Below are positions 61,099-64,000 of a stretch of 64,000 bases of DNA, in pieces. This DNA comes from Moanibacter sp965226025 (GTDB lineage Bacteria; Verrucomicrobiota; Verrucomicrobiia; Opitutales; UBA2987), in NCBI GenBank assembly GCA_965226025.1, contig CBDDCD010000003.1, positions 2,666,001 through 2,730,000 on the forward strand, written 5' to 3'. A program made the position numbers and the translations under genes. The first letter of the stretch is position 1, and each line of letters opens with the position of its first letter. A model generated the notes under the pieces. The model was not told where the DNA came from, did not search any database, and worked only from the letters and a program-made list of their open reading frames with translations.

Positions 61099-62992
61099 TA
61101 CGGTGTTTTGATTCTCGGGACATTAGGTGATGATATTGATGGCCTTGTGTAGGTTGAAGGTGAAATGATCACAGAGGGCAGGGGTGGATTCGAAGCCCAT
61201 GGTAGATTTGAGGCTAAGAACCAGTTGCCTGCAAGCAGCCAGGATTCTGGCTGCGTTATGGTTACGGATCATACATCGATCTTCATCGAAGAAGCGATCT
61301 CTGGGGTAGTGGTTTTTGTTTTCGATGGCCCAGTGGTTGCGGATTTTCGATAGGAACTGAGGAGGGCTCAAGTCGGTGGGATCGCGGCTGCTGACATAGT
61401 AGGAGCGTTCCGAGGAAGGTTTCGCTTTGTTAGGATAATGGAAGGTGCGTTGGACAGAGGCGAACTGACGAGCATGAGGCAAGCCAAGGGAGGGAGCGCT
61501 TAGAGGATGGGTTGCTATTTGACGAATCTCCAGGCGGCCATGGTCCTTATCTACGGTTTGGTGGACAAAAAGGGGGAGGGGCCGAAAAGATTCTTTGCGT
61601 CTTGATGCATGGTGGGTTGGTTGTCTTTGATCTGGATGATATAGTCAGCACCGAGTTCTTCGACCACGATGTGGGCCGTTTCTTTTTGGTTATGCATGGC
61701 GTCGAAGGTGAAGGTGGATCCGTCCATGGCCGGCATCTTGCGCAGGAGAGTTTGGGCGGCGGTGATCTCGTTGGATTTGTCGGCGGTAGCGACTTGGGCA
61801 ATCGTTTGAGCGCTTTGATGATCGACCGCGGCCACCAGGTGCAAGGCCTTGGCCGGTTCTTTGTCAGTGCCTTTGAGAGTCTTACCGTCAACCGCAATAT
61901 CGCGGGGCAAACGGCCCTCGGGCGAGGCTATGAATTGGGTGAGGATTTGATCGAAAAGCTCGGCCTCGACGTTTTGCAACACCCGGTAGAAGACATCATA
62001 GCAGGGGGCCTGAAAACGGCTTGTTTTGGGGTTTTTCCAGGAGCGTAAGGCGCGCAGTTGGGCTTGATTGAGGTGATGGGCCAGGCGCACGATCTCCTTG
62101 AGGTTGTGTTTGCCGCAGAGGGTGCCGAGCACAATCATACTCAAGACCGTGGCGAGTCGATAGCGACGGCCCGCTTTTCGACGGAAGTCTTCGATCTGGT
62201 GGAAGCGTTCCCGGAGGCTTGTCATCTGTTCCACTTTGAGGCAGACCGCATGGGAGTTGTCGTTGGCATTGAGGGCCTCACGGTGTGCCTTGGGCAAGGG
62301 CCCTGGCGAGCGCAGCAGTTGCAGAGCATCAGCCCGCAGGGGTTTGACCCAGATCTGCTTGGGGCGCTCATGGCGTTCATAGAAATCTTCCCGCTGTCGA
62401 CCATATCCCGCGCTCAAGCCCAAAGGAGTCCACCCGCTCGCCTTGTAGCAAGTGCCTCGGTGGATCTGTGGGTCCACGAAAGTTTCCGCTACCAAGGGGC
62501 GATAGGCAAAGGCCTGCTCCCAGTGATCGGCCAAGACTCTCAGGCACATCGCCAACGTCTTGGAGGCCAGATTGGCCAGCTTGAGCCCGGGCAGAATGAG
62601 AAAACGCCGGTTCTGCACCACCAGTTTCAAGCGCGCATGCCGTCGCGCCCCATCCCAGCCGATCCAGCCGTCTCGATCCTTCAGCCGGTAGCTAGCCGCT
62701 CCCCACAGCAAAAGACACACCCATTGCCCGTCGATCAAAGCCACATAGCGCAGGGTCTCTCCCGCGCTCCCCGCACTGTGCAAATAATGATGTTGGATCA
62801 AAAGATCATTGAATCGCTCCTGCTCTTCGGGCAAGATCAGACGCAGAGTTAGACGATCTATCGAAGGAGTCAGATGGTAAGATCTTTTGTCTTTCATACC
62901 ATCTTGGCATGACTGATTCCCTCGGGTTTGTCTAGCTCTTTTTTTATCTTTTTGCCTATCAGCCACTTCCTCCCCAGAAAACTTTCACCCTG
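61099..62992 (-). mobile_element. ISAs1-family element with DUF4338-fused transposase
   Basis: The 1,894-bp element is flanked by a perfect 10-bp duplication GCAATGGGGG (61089-61098 and 62993-63002), as expected for ISAs1. Its ends, TACGGTGTTTTGATTCTCGG and the complement of CAGGGTGAAAGTTTTCTGGG, are imperfect inverted repeats. Confidence 0.9.
61123..62966 (-). pseudogene. ISAs1 transposase with N-terminal DruA-like DUF4338 domain, one frameshift
   Basis: Residues about 40-215 are DUF4338, the DruA domain of Druantia defence: LLIQHHYLHSAGSAGETLRY, DRDGWIGWDGARRHARL, NRRFLILPGLKLANLASKTL, LVAETFVDPQIHRGTCYKAS. Then comes the ISAs1 N-terminus (FHQIEDFRRKAGRRYRLATV, GTLCGKHNLKEI) and DDE part (RDIAVDGKTLKGT, FDAMHNQKETA, YIIQIKDNQPT). 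Near 61551-61565 a C5/T5 run shifts the frame; HQTVDKDHGRLEIRQI to WAIENKNHYPRDRFFDEDRC continue to 61123. ATG 62966 or 62897 could start it. DUF4338-ISAs1 fusions occur in IS elements, so this alone is not a defence locus. Confidence 0.85.
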
Positions 62993-63175
62993 GCAATGGG
63001 GGATCCCTGGAAGGCGGCGCTCTGGCTTACCAATCATATCCTGTCGGAGGGCAGGACCCTAGAGCCGGGGATGGTGCTGCTGACCGGAGCCTTGGGGAGA
63101 CTGGTGAGGGCGGAGGAGGGTGAGTATACTGCCCGGTTCAGTGAGCTCGGCGAAATTCGACTGCAGGTAAGGTGA

Positions 63176-63629
63176 AAGGTGGGAATTGCTTGGACAGAAA
63201 GTAGATCGGGTATTGAACATCCAACATCCAACGCCGAAGTGGGACCTTCGGGACCTAGATCAAAAGACTGATATACCTGGGAGACGCCAACTTTTATCTC
63301 AAGCGACAATCGAATCTGCCGTTTCTTGCGGCATTCGAATGGTCCCTACTTCGAAAACGCTCGAACGGCCCCGAATCGCCGATTTGTGGAGCTTTCAGAA
63401 AACGAATGGACCTGAAACTTCAACGTAGATGGAGGCTGTCCCAAATCCGAGAGGATTTGGGTGGAAGCCTGATACCGATATCAATCTTCGTCACGTTATG
63501 TAGACCACGACATGCCTTCCGTCCTCGGTAGCTTACCTTTTATCCGTTATGCACCTTTCCAGCACCCTTCCTCTCGCTTTGAGTCGATAGTTCTCCCAAG
63601 GAAGCGCCTCTGACTCGATTCTTGGATCC
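63176..63629. other. Gene-free stretch
   Basis: No gene is seen. It contains AACATCCAACATCCAACG, a common short intergenic tandem repeat. Confidence 0.45.
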
Positions 63630-64000
63630 CTATGCCGCCTGCGTTGCCTCTTTCTCATGTTCTTGCGCAAGTCTCTGCGCGATTTTCCATAGATTGTGGG
63701 ACAGAACCGACCAGGCCACGCTAAGGTTACGGTTGTCAAAGCCTTTGCTGCGTATCTTGCCCCCGTGCCATCGGTTCTTGAGCACTCCGATCCGGCCTTC
63801 GGTGCTCCCTCGTCGTCGCTGCAACCGGACAAAGCGCGGCTCCTCCATCCGCTCCTTGAGCTCTTGTGGATTGCGGGGCGTAAGGGCGTCAAAAATCCCC
63901 TCTGCCTGGAGCCGCTTGCTGGCCGCCTTCGAGGCATAGCCCCGATCCCCACTGATCGCTTCGATCTTCTCCTCTAAAGCGAAGCCCTTTTGCCTCTCCA
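63630..64000 (-). CDS. DDE transposase, C-terminal part, cut by window edge
   Basis: The minus strand frame is open from 64000 to the stop at 63630 and reads EEKIEAISGDRGYASKAASK, LQAEGIFDALTPRN, RRRGSTEGRIGVLKNRWHGG, KIRSKGFDNRNLSVAWSVLS. GDRGY carries a catalytic Asp, and the segment STEGRIGVLK carries the Glu, as in IS5- or IS1182-like transposases. The N-terminus lies outside the window. Confidence 0.75.
   Translation of the reverse strand, partial: ERQKGFALEEKIEAISGDRGYASKAASKRLQAEGIFDALTPRNPQELKERMEEPRFVRLQRRRGSTEGRIGVLKNRWHGGKIRSKGFDNRNLSVAWSVLSHNLWKIAQRLAQEHEKEATQAA

Larger units (their letters stand above)
60432..63175 (+). pseudogene. MhpD-like hydratase/FAH-fold gene with signal peptide, split by ISAs1
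   Basis: The 5' part (60432-61098) encodes a hydrophobic N-terminus (SGCILPTVWILLAAPLDG, likely signal peptide) and a 2-keto-4-pentenoate hydratase-like domain: LTLPEAYEIQRRFVEG, GYKAGLTTEASRVRFGLEDP, GILLRPM, ETEIAFIVGKPI (metal-binding ExE), PALELPDIGF and DLIAANVSAAGFIVGPR. The 3' part (63003-63175) continues DPWKAALWLTNHILSEGRTL and LEPGMVLLTGALGRLV. Joining at the duplicated GCAATGGGGG gives one uninterrupted gene. An exported member of this normally cytosolic fold is unusual. The product is now truncated. Confidence 0.85.

Noticed and set aside
61551..62966. Druantia defence system, suggested by the DUF4338 domain
   Set aside because: The domain is part of one transposase polypeptide inside a bounded ISAs1 element; no druB-E genes are present.

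Overview
The window looks like a chromosomal segment of a Verrucomicrobiota bacterium, probably the Opitutae side of the phylum. The evidence is a nearly complete division and cell-wall (dcw) cluster with ftsQ, ftsA and ftsZ, PEP-CTERM sorting tails, a neighbouring DUF1501/DUF1800 pair, sigma-54, and a MurE with the DNPR motif of meso-diaminopimelate ligases. This placement is inference from gene content; no rRNA gene is present.

Region 1 (about 1-25.8 kb) is an eroding accessory zone. It starts with a partial NAD kinase, a PEP-CTERM metalloprotease with a relic of a second copy, a metallo-beta-lactamase-fold protein, a GT-C type membrane glycosyltransferase, a REP-associated (Y1) transposase, a DUF4105 protein and a permuted NlpC/P60-like protein. 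Around these lie many broken genes and insertion sequences: an IS630 element, an unclassified 2.3-kb DDE element, two near-identical IS1634-type copies in a 2,069-bp tandem duplication inside a Sel1-repeat gene, and an IS200 inside a GNAT acetyltransferase gene. A Tat-exported FAD oxidoreductase has one in-frame TAG, and several other genes carry single frameshifts. Either this zone is decaying or it holds local sequence errors.

Region 2 (26.3-44.8 kb) is the dcw cluster, all on the plus strand: mraZ, a small ORF, rsmH, ftsL, ftsI, murE, murF, mraY, murD, a LysM lipoprotein gene, ftsW, murG, murB, ftsQ, ftsA, ftsZ. Together they build lipid II and the divisome. murC and ddl are absent from their usual places, and a piece of a dispersed hairpin repeat forms the 3' end of murG exactly where murC would be expected.

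Region 3 (44.9-60.1 kb) holds housekeeping and regulatory genes: a SAM methyltransferase, DUF1501/DUF1800, tsaB-rpoN, a Ser/Thr kinase, an A-type Fe-S carrier, ubiE/menG, a divergent ClpX-like ATPase, HU/IHF, hisS, a PfkB kinase and a REC-HK-REC-REC histidine kinase. Region 4 (60.1-64 kb) has a hydratase gene cut by an ISAs1 element whose transposase carries an N-terminal DUF4338 (DruA-like) domain, with a 10-bp target duplication, then a transposase fragment at the window edge.

A recurring theme is a set of short intergenic hairpins with CTAG or TAGGA at their feet. They abut or contain the TAG stop codons of the genes before them and sit at several junctions of the dcw cluster. A RAYT-type transposase in the same window is a plausible but unproven mobiliser.
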